NCBI GenBank assembly: GCA_013399015.1 | Contig: VWZX01002386.1 | Location: 62,001 to 126,000 of the forward strand | DNA length: 64,000 nt | Direction: 5' to 3' | From: Galbula dea | Lineage: Eukaryota > Chordata > Aves > Piciformes > Galbulidae | Shown: positions 1 to 11,417 of the stretch, piece by piece | How positions within the stretch are numbered: the stretch's first letter is position 1 | Layout of the letters: each line of letters opens with the position of its first letter | Notes under the pieces: model-generated | What the model saw: the letters and a program-made list of their open reading frames with translations, nothing else | What the model was told of the DNA's origin: nothing | Databases searched by the model: none | Position numbers and translations under genes: made by a program

Positions 1-104
1 AGGGTGCAGCTGCCTGCCTTGCCATCTCTTGAAGCAATGCCGCCGTGCTCCCGCAGGCAGTGTGTTTTATCCCAGAGCTGCTTAATTGTTGCTTCCAAGG
101 ATGC

Positions 105-172
105 AAAGGAAAGGGGAGGGGGATTTGGAAGGAGGGAGGGGAAAAGGAGAGGGAGAAGGGGGGAGAGAGGCA
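105..172. repeat. Polypurine tract
   Basis: Almost uninterrupted A/G on the plus strand, broken by a TTT near 124. It has several runs of three to six G with A-rich spacers, close to but not cleanly meeting a G-quadruplex pattern because some loops exceed 7 bases. It lies just upstream of a CRE-like site and faces a pyrimidine tract at 246-327, so the two could pair as a purine/pyrimidine stem or form a triplex. No gene is seen in 1-246. Confidence 0.7.
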
Positions 173-180
173 CAGGACAC

Positions 181-227
181 TACGTCATGAGGAAGGGCAA
201 ATACACATAAGCCTCTCCAGCCGATTG
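181..227 (+). promoter_or_regulatory. CRE-like site plus inverted CCAAT box
   Basis: TACGTCAT at 181-188 matches seven of eight bases of the palindromic cAMP response element TGACGTCA. GATTGG at 221-226 is an inverted CCAAT box (NF-Y type). The pair sits about 100 bp upstream of the CpG-rich block at 320-1080, the usual relation of proximal promoter elements to a TATA-less start. That it acts as a promoter is inference; no transcript or exon is identified on either strand. Confidence 0.35.
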
Positions 228-245
228 GACTGACTGGCTGCTTAG

Positions 246-329
246 GTTTTTTGGTTTTTGGTTTTTTATTTTTTCCTTTTTTTCACTTTTTCCCCCCCCC
301 TCAGTTCCTCTCCCTCTTTCTCTTTCCAG
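246..329 (+). other. Pyrimidine tract ending in a splice-acceptor-like AG
   Basis: A T-rich then C/T-rich run of about 80 bases ends in CTTTCCAG at 322-329, which fits a strong 3' splice-site consensus. No coding exon is recognisable downstream, so it may be only a low-complexity tract mirroring the purine tract at 105-172. Confidence 0.3.
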
Positions 330-1080
330 TCGGGCTGCGCCTCTGCCAAAAAAGCTGGAAAGAGGTGGAGGGAGGGGAGCTGCCAACGCAGCCCAGAGAG
401 GAGGGCAGGGGAGGGCTGCACCCACCCCGATGGACCACCGCACCCCTGGAAGGCACCGGGAGGGGGGCTTTGGTGCCCCAGGTGGCACCTTGGGGGGTTT
501 CGCATCCCTGGGTGGCATCGGGGGAAGGGCGGCAGGGTTGGTGCCCCGGGTGTCACTGGGGTGGGTTTCTCATCCTTAGACAGCACCGGGAGGGATTGTG
601 CCCCAGGATGGCACCAGAGGCGGTTCACTTCCCGGGTGGCGCCGTGGGGAGTTTAGCATCCCCGGTGGCATTAGGTAGAAGGGGAATGAGGTGGAGCGGC
701 TGGGTGAGGGAATGGAAGGTCTGGGGGAGAAGCGGAGTGTCAAGCGAGGAGCCGCTCCCAGGCGTGGAGTGCAGGGGAAGGGAGCAGCCCGGTGCCGGGT
801 GCCGGTGCCGGTTCCTGGTGGTGTCGGGACACCCCCGACGATGGCCGTTAGGTGGCAGGCTCGGGGTGTCCTGCCGCCGGCGAGAGGGAAGAACAGGGCG
901 GTTGGCAGAATGTCCTTCTTGGAGCAGCGAGCGGAGCCCCCTCCACGGCCCCGGGGTGTCCTGGGGACACGCAGAGCCCAGCCCGGGATGACCGTGGCTA
1001 GTGGTGGCCACCGCGCCCCCGCAGCCACCTCCAGAGCCCTGTTGCGGGGGTCGGTTCTTACAGCTTGAGACGGGCTGCTC
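320..1080. promoter_or_regulatory. CpG-rich block (probable CpG island)
   Basis: CpG dinucleotides are frequent here, with roughly forty to fifty counted by eye, and scarce in most of the rest of the window. GC content is clearly raised. Open frames on both strands through this block show no family motif and are probably composition artefacts. In birds such a block usually marks a promoter or first exon, and CRE/CCAAT motifs precede it. Which gene it would serve, and on which strand, cannot be told from the window. Confidence 0.55.
449..680. repeat. Degenerate ~30-bp minisatellite
   Basis: A GGTGGCACC-like core recurs near 449, 481, 511, 546, 577, 607, 635 and 665, a spacing of about 30 bp. 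Several units end in a GCATCCC- or CATCCTT-like stretch before the next core. Units are GC-rich, imperfect and vary by a few bases in length. The array lies wholly within the CpG-rich block. Confidence 0.55.
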
Positions 1081-3472
1081 CCCTCTTTCCAGCCCCAGTT
1101 CATTCGGGGCCACCCGCAGCAGCTCCGACACCCCCACATCAGCTCTGGGTGCAAAACCAGGTGCTGGTGCAAGCCCAGGGATGGCATGTCCTATCTGGAC
1201 ACCTCGTCCCCTTTCTCATGGGGTGTCTCTCTGGACAAGTGCCAGGGAAGACCTGTGTGTTAAACAGGGGCAAGGAAGAGCAAGAAGTACAAAACATCCC
1301 TGTCTCTTCAGCCTGCAGCACTGGTCATGCTCATGCACTTGGTACCATGTCTGCTGGTCCGACATGAGGGCTTCCCTTCTTTGCCAGGAGCTGAGATGAT
1401 GCTCACCCTGGTACCCAGCTCCCCGTGAGCACTCATCCACTGCCCAGGGAGTGAGAATGCGTGCAAGGAAATGCCCTGTCTACACCTCCTTCCCGCGGGG
1501 AGCAGCCCCCTCCATTCTCCACACTCCTTCCACAGCTAGCGGAAATTGGCAGCAAATTATCAGCAAATCCACCCAGTTCCTCTCTGCCTGCAAGAGGTGC
1601 GAAGTCCCAAACCTGGACACCCACTTAAAGAAGTGTGAGCTAAATCCGTGCTCAGGACAGGCCCTCTGGAGCCTGGCTGTCTGGCTTATCTCAGCTCCCA
1701 CTTTATTTTAGGGAAAGCACTGATGGCTACAACCACAGGAAATCCAGGAGGTGGAAATTACAGAACGTTTTGCCCTCCACACCCGGCACTGGGACATGTC
1801 AAGGAGATGGGAGGAGGATCATACAGGAGACTCTAGCTCCTCAGTGGGCTTTGCATGGATGCCGATTGTCTGTTCACCTGCACTCTCGCAGAAGGCTGGA
1901 GGGTGGGGGACATGGACTACCTCACTATGCAAAGAGGGGGTGAGCATCAGCAGGAACAGAGCAGACAGGCTGGCCCTACGTCTACCCAGGGTAGTGTTGC
2001 CAAATGACGTAGAGTGAAAACACATGCAGTCATTAAACATGAGCCCTTTGCTCCAGAGGAGTGACACGAGAGCAGATGGACGCAGGGACAAGAAGATTCC
2101 CAGCAGTTCCAGCAGCCTCAAGGCTGCAATATGGCTTGTGGGGATCCAGAAACCCCCAGTCAGGGCTGGCCCAGGGGTCTGGATGATGCATCTTTAATAA
2201 TGTGTGCCTGCAAAACATAAAGAGGGCAGGGTTGGGAAAGTGGCCCTTGCTGGAATCAGAACTGGGGCAGCTGGCTGTCTCTAGCAGCTTCCACCTCCTG
2301 CCAGTGAAAGGGCTCTGACTGCTAAAAGCGTGTTTTGTACCTAGAAAGAATAGATGCAAGGCAAGATCTCCCCACCCCTGGCATTCATATCGGGGAATAG
2401 GATCCAAGGCCTTTGTGATTTGGCCAGGGCAGAGCTAAGTGCTTCGTGAGCTGCCCGCAGGGAAGGGCTGGGAGTGTTCCCCAAAGTTTGTAAAGTGTCA
2501 GGGAAAAGCTGTGCAACTTGGCCTCTGCCGGAAAGGCACAGATATGGGTACGGTCTGAGGAGAAGGGGGGAAGGCAGAAAATGCTTCCTGCAGGGGGGCC
2601 TATGTGGAAAAGAGGGGGTGTGCTGCACAGTGCAACATCTGGGTGAGAAAACAGACCAAGGGGGCAGGAGAATGAGTGCCTGGGACTGGATCCAGGACCT
2701 GCTTATACCAGTGTGGAGGTGAGTGAAGCGCTGGGGGCTTTGCTGGGAGCCATGGCAGCACCAGGGAGGGTGCTTTTTGCAGCCAGTCCCTGGTGTGGGT
2801 CCCACTGCAGTGACTGGCAGGCGTAGGTCACACATGGTTCCTCTAAATGCTGACATCGTTGCTGGGGGAGATACCAAACAACCTTACTCTGCTGTCAGAC
2901 ACACAGAGAGAGCTGTCCTGCAGGTAACGCTGACATGCAAAACACAGAAGTAAACACCCCTTTGCCATAGCTACAGAGGAGCCCCACACCTGCACATCAA
3001 TCCCCCTGGAGACCCCAATCATGCTCTGTGCGCTGTTGACAGCGTTGTCATAGGAAACAGTGCTCGTTAATGGGGTGTGACAGGGCTTTATGGTGCCTGT
3101 GTAGGAGCACAGGGGATGCACTCAAAGGAAAGGTATGTGTCAGGGCCAGGTCACAGAAAACCTGGTGGGAGAGGCCCTTCAAGGTGTTCAGCCCCCATAC
3201 TGACTCCCAGTAGCACCATCGCCGGCACTAACTAGGGACAGCCTCGGCTACAAGTCCTCCAGCAGTGGGGATCCTACACCTCTCCAAGAACCTACCCTGG
3301 GGCTGATCTGGACCCAAGATGTGTTTGCAGCTGGTGATACCCTAAAACACTCAGTGCAGCACTCATGGGAAGATCTGCCCTGCACCAGCTCATGGTAGAA
3401 GAGGCAGAAAGGAGACATGTCATGCAGGTGATGGTGGAGAAGGGGCATAGTGCTCTTCATTCACAGGCAGAC
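1081..3472. other. Unique non-coding sequence
   Basis: No repeat family, RNA gene or recognisable exon is seen. Open frames of up to 178 codons occur on both strands and overlap one another, which points to chance. Confidence 0.5.
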
Positions 3473-3640
3473 ACAGAATCATAGAATTATTTTGGTTGGA
3501 AGAGACCTTTAAGATCATCAAGTCCACCCCTTAACCCAGCACTTCCAGGCCACCACTAAACCATATCCCTCAGCACCACATCTCCATGTCTTTTAAGTGC
3601 CTCCAGGCATGGTGACTCCAGTGCTGCCCTGTGCAGCCTG
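3473..3640 (-). mobile_element. CR1 LINE 3' fragment
   Basis: Begins with AGAATCATAGAATT followed by GGTTGGAAGAGACC and continues through the CR1 3' region (CAAGTCCACCCCTTAACCC) to CTGCCCTGTGCAGCCTG. The element's 3' end is at the left, so it lies on the minus strand. Only the last ~170 bp of the element remain. Confidence 0.9.
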
Positions 3641-5660
3641 GTGAGCTGGAGGGGAGGCAACTGCTGATCTCAAAATAGATGGCTGTGAGCATGGCACATC
3701 ACACTTGTGTCCTGTGACTGCATTTCTGCAAGTGACCAGCCACAGCATCTGATGCTGGCGCTGGGAGAGATGCAGCTGCAGGGACCAAGGGGCTGAGAGA
3801 AGCTGCGGATGCAGCAGAGACACTGCAGGTCCTCACTGCTGCCATGCACTGATGCTGGGATTGAAATAGCATGGCTTTGTCATGCTCTCAGTGAAGCTGA
3901 GGCTGATATGTGGATTTGCTCCAACCAGCCTGACTGGCATAGTGTGGGCCAAAATTTTCTTTTCACCTGTCCCTCCCTCTGCTGAGCAAATGCCTCATGT
4001 TTGGCCATGGTGTGTCTGCCAGCAAGGCAATGCAGTCTACATCTAAAGCACCAAGGGACAGGGAAGCTGCCTCTTCCCATGACTGAGCATCCTTATGTTT
4101 TCCTGCTTTGGTTCACCACCTATTAGTTGTTAACTAACAGGTTCTCACCCTTGGCTGCTGCAAAAAGAAAGCTCCAGACTAAAGAAGCTATCTGAAATTA
4201 AGACCTCTGTAAGTCAGCCTGCAATAGTGAACCAGAAAAATGCCTCCCAGGACATTGGGCAGGAGGAGAAAGCAGGTTTTGAGGAATGGATGGGACTTTG
4301 TAGTACATGGGAATCGAGTCAAGTCCCTGCTCAGTCTTATTTTTGGCAAGCAAAACTTTCAGGCTTGTCAAGTCCCTCATTCAGAGGTATTTTAACCAGC
4401 CCACAGTTGTCTCTGTGGTTCTCTCCTAAACCAGCTCTGACATTCACAGTCAGGTCGAAACACCAAGGAGGTGACCAGTCACAATGCCAGCACATAGTTG
4501 CAACTGTAGTTCCAGTGTTTTCTGACCTGGATATCCTCTGTCCATCAGCAGGCACACTGGGAAGCAGCCAAACCAGAGGGCAGCAGAAGGAGGCCAGGGT
4601 GGAGTGTGTGCTTGGGCTGGAGATCTGAAGCAGAGGAACATCATCCCCCTGGCTCACAGCAGCCATCCAAGAGTCACAGCTTTGGTCTCAAGACTGGGCT
4701 GGGTGGGTGTTAAATATTAAAACACTGCCATCTCTTTTGAAGACAGCTGTCTACTCTGAGCATGGTCCATGGACAGGGTCTCCATCCCTCACGCTACGGT
4801 ACATCCCATTGCATCAGTCCCACGTGTTCCCTGGGGGGAACATCCAAACACACCATGTACAGCCCACCCTACATCCCCATGAGGACATCCATCTGACACT
4901 CACCCAGCACGGCCAAGGGAGCCATCGCATCCCCGTATGAGGCTGGAAGCCACCATGGAGACCTGTTTTAGCATCACGGGAAGCATCTTCTCAGCTAACC
5001 CCATGTACATTCAGTGCTAGGGTGTTTCTCAAAGCACAGGAGTCGTTTCCAGCACTGTGGGGGCTGTCTGGGGACCACAGGGGCTTAGGAGGCTCCTCCC
5101 TGCCAGTCTCTGATCGCTGGCAGGTCTCCTTGTACGTGTGTCTGTTGGGTTTCATTAAGTAACTAATGAGGCTTGTGTGACCCCAGCTGCACCCCACCCA
5201 ATCTTAGTTTTCCATTAGCTCTTCTTTCTCTGGCAGTCCTTTCCCACAGTTGTTATGGGAAGAGGTTTTGCCAACACAAGGATGCTGCTCGGTAGGATCA
5301 GTGCTGGAGCTGCAGCCACTTGTGTGGTGATGGGATGTTCTTCCTTGTCATGACCAACAGAAACATCATTCAGCCACAGAAGGACCCAAAAATCTCTCAG
5401 GAATCTTTGTCATCAGAGTTCCCTCAAGGAGAGAAGGGGAGACACTACTCCTGGCTCCTAGACTGGATGCTTAACCCAGGCCTCTGTTTTCTGCCAGATG
5501 ATGTTTGAGATGGTGCCTTCTCTGCAGGCTCTGTGTCTCTTTCTCATCCACTCCTCCTCCATTCACCTGAAGGTAACAAGCTCTCCATGTGCTAAGAAAA
5601 CACATGGATGTGCAGTACCTGTGAGACTTGGCTTGCGTTGTGAGTGCTGCAGCTCTGGCA
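3641..5660. other. Unique non-coding sequence
   Basis: No repeat or exon recognised. A palindromic GTTAAC with flanking TTAACTAAC near 4129-4138 resembles an HNF1-type half-site pair, but a single site carries little weight. Confidence 0.5.
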
Positions 5661-5667
5661 CATCGGT

Positions 5668-5822
5668 AGTGTGATCTCCATCCTTGGACATGTCCAAAAC
5701 ATGCCTGGACAAGGCCCTGAGCAGCCTGGCCCAGCTTTGGAGTGCTATCTTGCTCAGGGTCAGGGGCTGGGCTGGAGACCTCCAGACATTCCTTCCAACC
5801 TAAATACTTCCATGATTTATAT
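5668..5822 (+). mobile_element. CR1 LINE 3' fragment
   Basis: Reads from a CR1 3' UTR segment (CTTGGACATGTCCAAAAC, then GGACAAGGCCCTGAGCAGC) to CTTCCAACC and a decayed terminal octamer repeat ending in CATGATT. This is the normal plus-strand order. It is old, with many substitutions and a partly lost tail. Confidence 0.8.
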
Positions 5823-8800
5823 CAGATTCTCTTTAGTATTTATGTAGTTCTGGGAAGCCTTCAGTGATGTATGGCTGAACCGTTATAATCCAGTGCTGGC
5901 CAAGGAGGGATTTAGTGGTCCTGGCTCCATACATCTCATTCACATTGTCCTTCTCAAGGACAGCTGAACATCTGCTGCTGATAGGTAACCCCAGGCTGTA
6001 GTGTAGCCCTGCTCTCATCTCTGCCTGCCTCCATCCCTACCTCCGAGGTCATTCAGGCAGATCTCTCACATGGCTGTTTTCTCCAGGCTGCTTGCAAGCT
6101 TTCCAAGTGTTGATTAAAAGGTACCATCACTGTAAAACGTGCTGTGCCTGAGTGGATCTAGCTCTCAGCAACTGAAACACAGTGTTTACTGGAACGTGGC
6201 ACAGTCGTTCTCGGTCAGGACTTATTCCCTGCCAGATGTCAGCTCTGACCCCCAGCAGTTTCAGCAGTAGAGCTGTTTAAAAATTGAAAGGTTGTGTTGT
6301 ACTCTTGAAAGAAAGAAAGGAAAAAAACAAAAAGGGTATGTTTAGTATGGAGACACTGCTCCTCACTGCCTGGTGCATGTTGAAATGGCCAAAGCACATT
6401 CAAGGAGGTTTTCATATTGCCTTTGTACAGAGACGGGGGCTGGAAAATATCAACCCAGCAAGGGGAAAACTGAAGCAAGTTGTGGGCAACTGAGCACAAG
6501 AGATGTAACTGGTAACACTCAGCCAGAACATGAACTTTAGACACTGCCTGTGCTCCAGTTTGTGTCTGTAGCACAGAGGGGCCCTAAGGAAAAGGCGGTG
6601 GAGCTCTATTATCTCACAGCCAGATCCTTGTGGTGTTGAGGGGAAACATAGCAGGCAGGGCTGGGCTGTCTCCCTCCACTCCCAAGGCACCCTGCAAATG
6701 CCAGTCGATGGCTCCCAGAACCCTGATAATCCTGAGCATGAGTCAGAGCCCAAAAATCAAGAGCAGAGCTTCAAATTAAGAATTATTAAAAAAAAAAAAA
6801 AGCACATACTGGGTATGGTTTCTCATGTTCTGCTATTTAAGCCATAAGGCTTCTGCCTCCAGCTTTTCAATGCATCCAGAAGAGCTTAGCATTTTCCTTT
6901 CAGCAGAGTGAAATCTGAGTCTCCCTCAGGCACATGTCTGCAGGAGATGGGGATTAAAAAACCTGCAAGGCGAGTGATGCATTTGCTGATGGTAACAAGG
7001 CTGTGGATCCACAGAGACAGAGACCTGGGGATGTCATTTCACAAGAAGCCCCCTTGCAGAGAACTGGAACTCTCCACAGAGGATGGAGGACACTGGCTCA
7101 TCCTGCTTCAAGGCAACCTGGAAGCTAGGAGGGACCAGCTCAGATGTGGGGTGAACTTGAGCTAAGTTCCTGGTGCCAAAATGCTTGTCAGGAGCAAGTA
7201 TTTGGTTCAGCAATAATCTCCAGCCTTCTTGTCTGACTCCCAAAGAGTCACCACATGTGTGATTAAAAGCCCCACAATCCTGAGATTTGGCATTTTGTGA
7301 TCTCCTTGCTGGGAAATAACAGAAATCCTCCAAAAAGCTAAAAATGTACTTTCCAGCAGGGCTGCAGCTGGCCATGTGTGCACAGGCTGGTGGCTCAGTC
7401 CCTCTGCCACCCTCCCTGGGCTGCCCAAGGACCTGCAGCATTCCCACAGATGGTTTTCCCACTATTTTTCCCCTTGGGGAGGCACCTGCTGCTGTGCAGG
7501 GTGGTCACCCGCAGCTGAAAACTGGAAATGTGGCCATGGAGTTTAATGGCTCTAACAAAATAACATGGTGAAGAACCTGGAGAAGTGGTGGAGGAGGCCT
7601 GTGAGACAGCTGTGTCAGGGCATTTCCACAGTGATGCATGTGTGGGGGCAGGAGGAGAGGGCAGAGGGAAACAAAGAGTGGGCTGAGAAGGTGGCTGGAC
7701 CAAGGCAAGCAGAGCTGGAGCAGAGCTTGCAGCCAGCAGTCAACTTGCATGACCTGCACTGAGAAGTATCCTGCTGGCACTGTTGGTTGGGGTGTCTGCA
7801 GCAGCAGCAAAGAGGTCATCAATGCATGAGAGATTTAGGGGGCCAAGCAGGATGGAGGAACTAGCTGTCAAAATCAGTAGAGGATTGAAAAGAGACACCA
7901 TGGAGGGACAAGGAGAGGCATGGGTGGCCCTTTGCTGCAGAGCTGTGACAGAGGAGGGGATATGGATCTGTTTCAAGATGGAAGAATGAAGAGGAGAGTT
8001 CAAACTCCATGTGGTGTGAAGGGTCCAGCTTTCAGAGCTGGGAACTGAGGGAACAAGAAAGTCTGAGACCTTCTGAGGTCAGAGACAACAGAGGGGTCAG
8101 GGTCTGAGCAAGGGCTGGTGACACCAAAGGGAAGTGCTGCTGGGAAGGGGGCTCAGAAGTTCCTGCATGAGCTGAGCTGGGGTAAGATTGACCAGAGATA
8201 GGAGCAGTGAGTGGGCAGAGAGTTCCACGAAGGGATGAGGTACACAATTCATCACAGCACCAGCCAGGACCTCCTCAGGCTTCTCCAGAGCTACATCCCT
8301 GCAAGAGTGTCTCAGTATGTTCTTGGTCATCTCCATCCTGTTATTCTGGAGTCGATGCTGTTCTTCAGTCCTTCTTCCTGAGCAGCAGCAGCAACCAAAT
8401 CCTCCTGCAGATGGGCTCTGTGTTGCCTTTCCCCATTGTTGTGGGGCACTTGGCCAGCAACTGTCCTGCTCTTTTCCATCCAGTGATCACGCTGGAAACA
8501 TCCCTCCCAACATATCCCCAAGCCAGGTTTCCCTCTGAGTCTTCGCTCTGTGGTATGGGAAAGGAAGGGAAGGGGATTCCAGACAGTTTGCTGTTAGCCT
8601 ATAGACCCCCACATCTAGAGACCACCATCGATGCTTGACACACTTAGGAGAGATCATGTTGAGGAGCTGTTCCTGTATTTCTCCCAGGGATATGCAAGCG
8701 CTAATACAGGGCCTCCTCTTGCTATCCCCTCTAGGAGATGGAGGTGAGAAACACTCCTGGACCCCTGGTTCAGAGGGTTGGGTGGGCTGGCAACTGCCCT

Positions 8801-9829
8801 AGGCAGCATGCATAGCATTTTTGGGGCTGAGTGAATTGCTTTTCTCTTTCCACCGGGCCCCACCATACATCTCAGCTTCTTAGGGGAAGCCATAACTTTG
8901 TCCATCTGTTGGGGTTTGGCTCTCATCCCAAAGAGCCCTGCGAGCTGCTGCCCAGACCTGGCAGGTCTCAACATCCTTCAGTTCCCATCGGCCTGTCTGG
9001 GCTGAGGAGAAAGCCCCAAAAAACACAGCCCCCCTGGGAGGGATCAGCCATTCGCCGTGCAGTCTGGCAGTGAGCTCCAGCACAAGCGAAACTCTGGCCC
9101 TTCACCAATGCACGCTGCTTCCTCCCAGCAGGCTGGCCAAAAGGAGTCAGATGAGGACATGAGAGGAGCTGGGAGTGCAGGCAGGCACAGGGGAAATGGG
9201 GGGTAGTGGAGGGCACCAGACTGGGTTCAGCAGCTATACAGTGCCAGCGATAACCCTCACCGAATGGGAGTGGGAACTGATGCTGGTAAGTCCTGTTGCA
9301 CACTTCATCTCCTCCAGGTTTTGGGCTGTCTCTGATTCGGTCCTTCACCAGGGTCTATCAGCAGCCCTTGGTGTTTGGGGCATTTTTCTAAGGCTAGAAC
9401 TTCCTCACTTTCAGATACAAAGAACCTGTTATCTGTGCAGTCTCCCTGTGCTCAGGGTCAGAGCCATCACAAAATTTTCCTCCTAACCTTGAAGTTTCTC
9501 CTGTCGCTTTGAAGCAACGATGTCTGCATCCCTCAAGTTCTTTATTCCTGCTTAGGTAACAAAGGCTTCACTGTCTTCATCTTTTTTATTACCAAGAGCA
9601 AGGTCTGAACAGAGACAATTCTTCCTGACTGTTTGAAACACCCTCTCCATGTTGGGGTGAGTGCCTTGGCATCAGCCCTGGGCTGAAAATAGGGATCCTT
9701 TGCCTCTAGTGTGTACATGGATGAAGCTCTCGAACAGTTTCCAAGTTCACCTCTGCTTTACCATCCAGAGCCTATTGCTCACAGCAATGCTTTGCCTTAA
9801 CTCAGCCACTTAAGACTTCATTTGTAACT
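5823..9829. other. Unique non-coding sequence
   Basis: No repeat family or exon recognised. There is a 14-base A run at 6788-6801 without a recognisable retroposon body upstream. The 7560-8250 part is purine-biased. Frames such as 8207-8638 show no motif. Confidence 0.5.
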
Positions 9830-10130
9830 AGCATAGAGATAATACTTCAATTTAATTAATACTACTTTCACTGCAGAACATTTCCTCAGGCCAGGTGAGC
9901 TGCTCACTGGAAAGGCTTCAGACAAAAAGAACACTGATGAAATATTTCACTGTTTCAAAGTGAAATTCAGGGGATTTTTCATTCTAGTATGGAATTGTGT
10001 TATATTTTGTGGCTGAACAAATAAGGCAAGCCCAGCTGTCACATTTCAGACTGAAACAAGCATTTCACTTTGATACAAATTATTAGGGATTTAGTTTTGA
10101 TTTCAGGAATAGAAATCACAGAAACACTGG
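9830..10130. other. AT-rich block
   Basis: Markedly AT-rich against its surroundings, with repeated GAAAT/ATTTC and TTCA/TGAA words (for example around 9940-9970 and 10050-10110). It could be an eroded old repeat or a conserved regulatory block; the sequence alone does not decide. Confidence 0.3.
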
Positions 10131-10437
10131 TTGCAGTTAAAACATGTAAACATAAGGTTTTTAACTGCCTGGGGAATGCTAAAGGTGTTTCTCAGCTCCA
10201 GAGACACTCTGATGCTGGGTCTGGGGAGACCTAGCTTGTGCAGGTGAAAGGATGCTGAGCTCTGCAGTAGGTTCAGGAAGGTCCCCACCAGCTCCATGCA
10301 TACTGACATGACGGGTAAAAGGCCACTTACAGCAGATGCTGTAGGGCCAAGCTCACCCTGCTGCTGTCACATATTAATCCAGGCTGGATGCAAAGAGCAT
10401 CCAAATGCAAGAGCAAAGTCCCAGCAAAACGAGACTA

Positions 10438-10500
10438 AAGAATCATAGAATAACTTGGGTTGGAAGAGACCTTTAAAGGTCATCTAATCCAATCACAAGA
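10438..10500 (-). mobile_element. CR1 LINE 3' terminal scrap
   Basis: AGAATCATAGAATAACTTGG, GGTTGGAAGAGACC and TCATCTAATCCAA form the standard minus-oriented CR1 end. After about 60 bp the match is lost, so the piece is very short or the rest has diverged. Confidence 0.85.
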
Positions 10501-10551
10501 AAAAACAGCCTAGAAACATCTAGTCCAAACCCAAGAGGAAACAGCCATGCT

Positions 10552-10880
10552 ATGAACTTCCCCAGGGACTACTGCAGGAGAACATCCTCTGTATCAACAT
10601 CATCTTCATCAGACAGAGATTTTCAGGTGGCACTTTTGAGGGCAAATATTTCACCTGGGGAACACCTGGCCAAGCTCCTCCAGTGTCTGGAGAAGGGAGC
10701 ATCCTTGGGCAAAGGCATCTTGACCCTGAGCTGAGTAGGGGCTGCTTGGCAGAAGGAGTGGGCTGCCCTGCCATCGCTGCTGTAGCTGCTTCTCCTCACA
10801 GCACTTCACAACTCAGCGCTCTTGAGTTAATTAGAGAACCATATGCCCCTTCCTCACACATCATAAAAGCGCCTGTTTAA
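10552..10880. other. Unique non-coding sequence
   Basis: Contains a 60-codon open frame at 10552-10734 (plus), serine-rich near its start, with no family match that I recognise. No other feature seen. Confidence 0.4.
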
Positions 10881-10925
10881 AGCTGGGTGATAAAAGGCAG
10901 CATTAGTCTGGGTCACTGCAAGGCT
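10861..10925 (+). promoter_or_regulatory. TATA-like element
   Basis: GATAAAAGGC at 10889-10898, with a second ATAAAAG at 10863-10869, resembles a TATA box. A possible start lies about 25-35 bp further on, around 10920. A perfect CRE lies about 290 bp downstream. No coding exon is recognised on the plus strand, so promoter function is speculative. Confidence 0.2.
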
Positions 10926-11185
10926 CTGATCTCAGCTCGGCTCCACACTCTGCCTCGCTCTTCTGGATCATTCTCAGACCAGGTGGAAATGATGTTTGAA
11001 TCCATCTGAACTCACTTTCCAGCCAGCTTGCTTGAGAGACTCCCAAGTATTTTACAGCTCTCTCCCAGGCACGGTTTGTTCTCCAGCACCCTCCTGCAGC
11101 CTGCCTCTCCTTGCTTAACTCTCCTGCTTCCCTCTCACTCTTGGTGCTGAGTTTCTGTCTCCCAGAGGAAACTTGGGACCTTGCC

Positions 11186-11193
11186 TGACGTCA
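11186..11193. promoter_or_regulatory. Perfect palindromic CRE
   Basis: TGACGTCA, the full consensus for CREB/ATF factors. Such an 8-mer is expected about once per genome-scale 65 kb at random, and less often where CpG is depleted, so it is notable but not proof of function. Confidence 0.35.
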
Positions 11194-11207
11194 GCTTGTT
11201 GCAGTGG

Positions 11208-11416
11208 TCAGCAGGTCTCTCCCTTGTTTTCGTCTTCAAGCTCTTGCAGCCTGCTCTCCTCCAGGGCACGTCCCTGAGCCATGGCTTTGGGGGAGCATGG
11301 GGCAGTGAGCACACAGACACTGTTGGTCCAGCCGCTCTTGTAGTGGTCACTGTACGCATCCAGAGATTTCCTCTTTCCTCCCCTCTGCCTGGAGGACACA
11401 TTTCTCTCCCATCCTA
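11208..11416 (-). other. Unassigned open frame with a splice-acceptor-like start
   Basis: On the minus strand a pyrimidine-rich stretch ending in CTCTAG (about 11414-11420) is followed by an open frame that runs to a stop at 11208. The frame is basic at its start (GGKRKSLDAYSDHYKSGW) and ends with an acidic, coil-like segment (LEESRLQELEDENKGE). This could be a last coding exon of about 65-70 residues. I do not recognise the protein. A chance frame is the more likely reading, because the other minus frame over the same bases is also open for 88 codons. Confidence 0.15.
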
Positions 11417-11417
11417 G

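Noticed and set aside
251..991. 246-codon plus frame through the CpG island
   Set aside because: Gly/Trp/Arg-rich product of GC-rich repeats, with equally long frames on the other strand.
6780..6805. A-run as the tail of a processed retrocopy
   Set aside because: No recognisable gene-derived or SINE body precedes it and no target-site duplication is visible.
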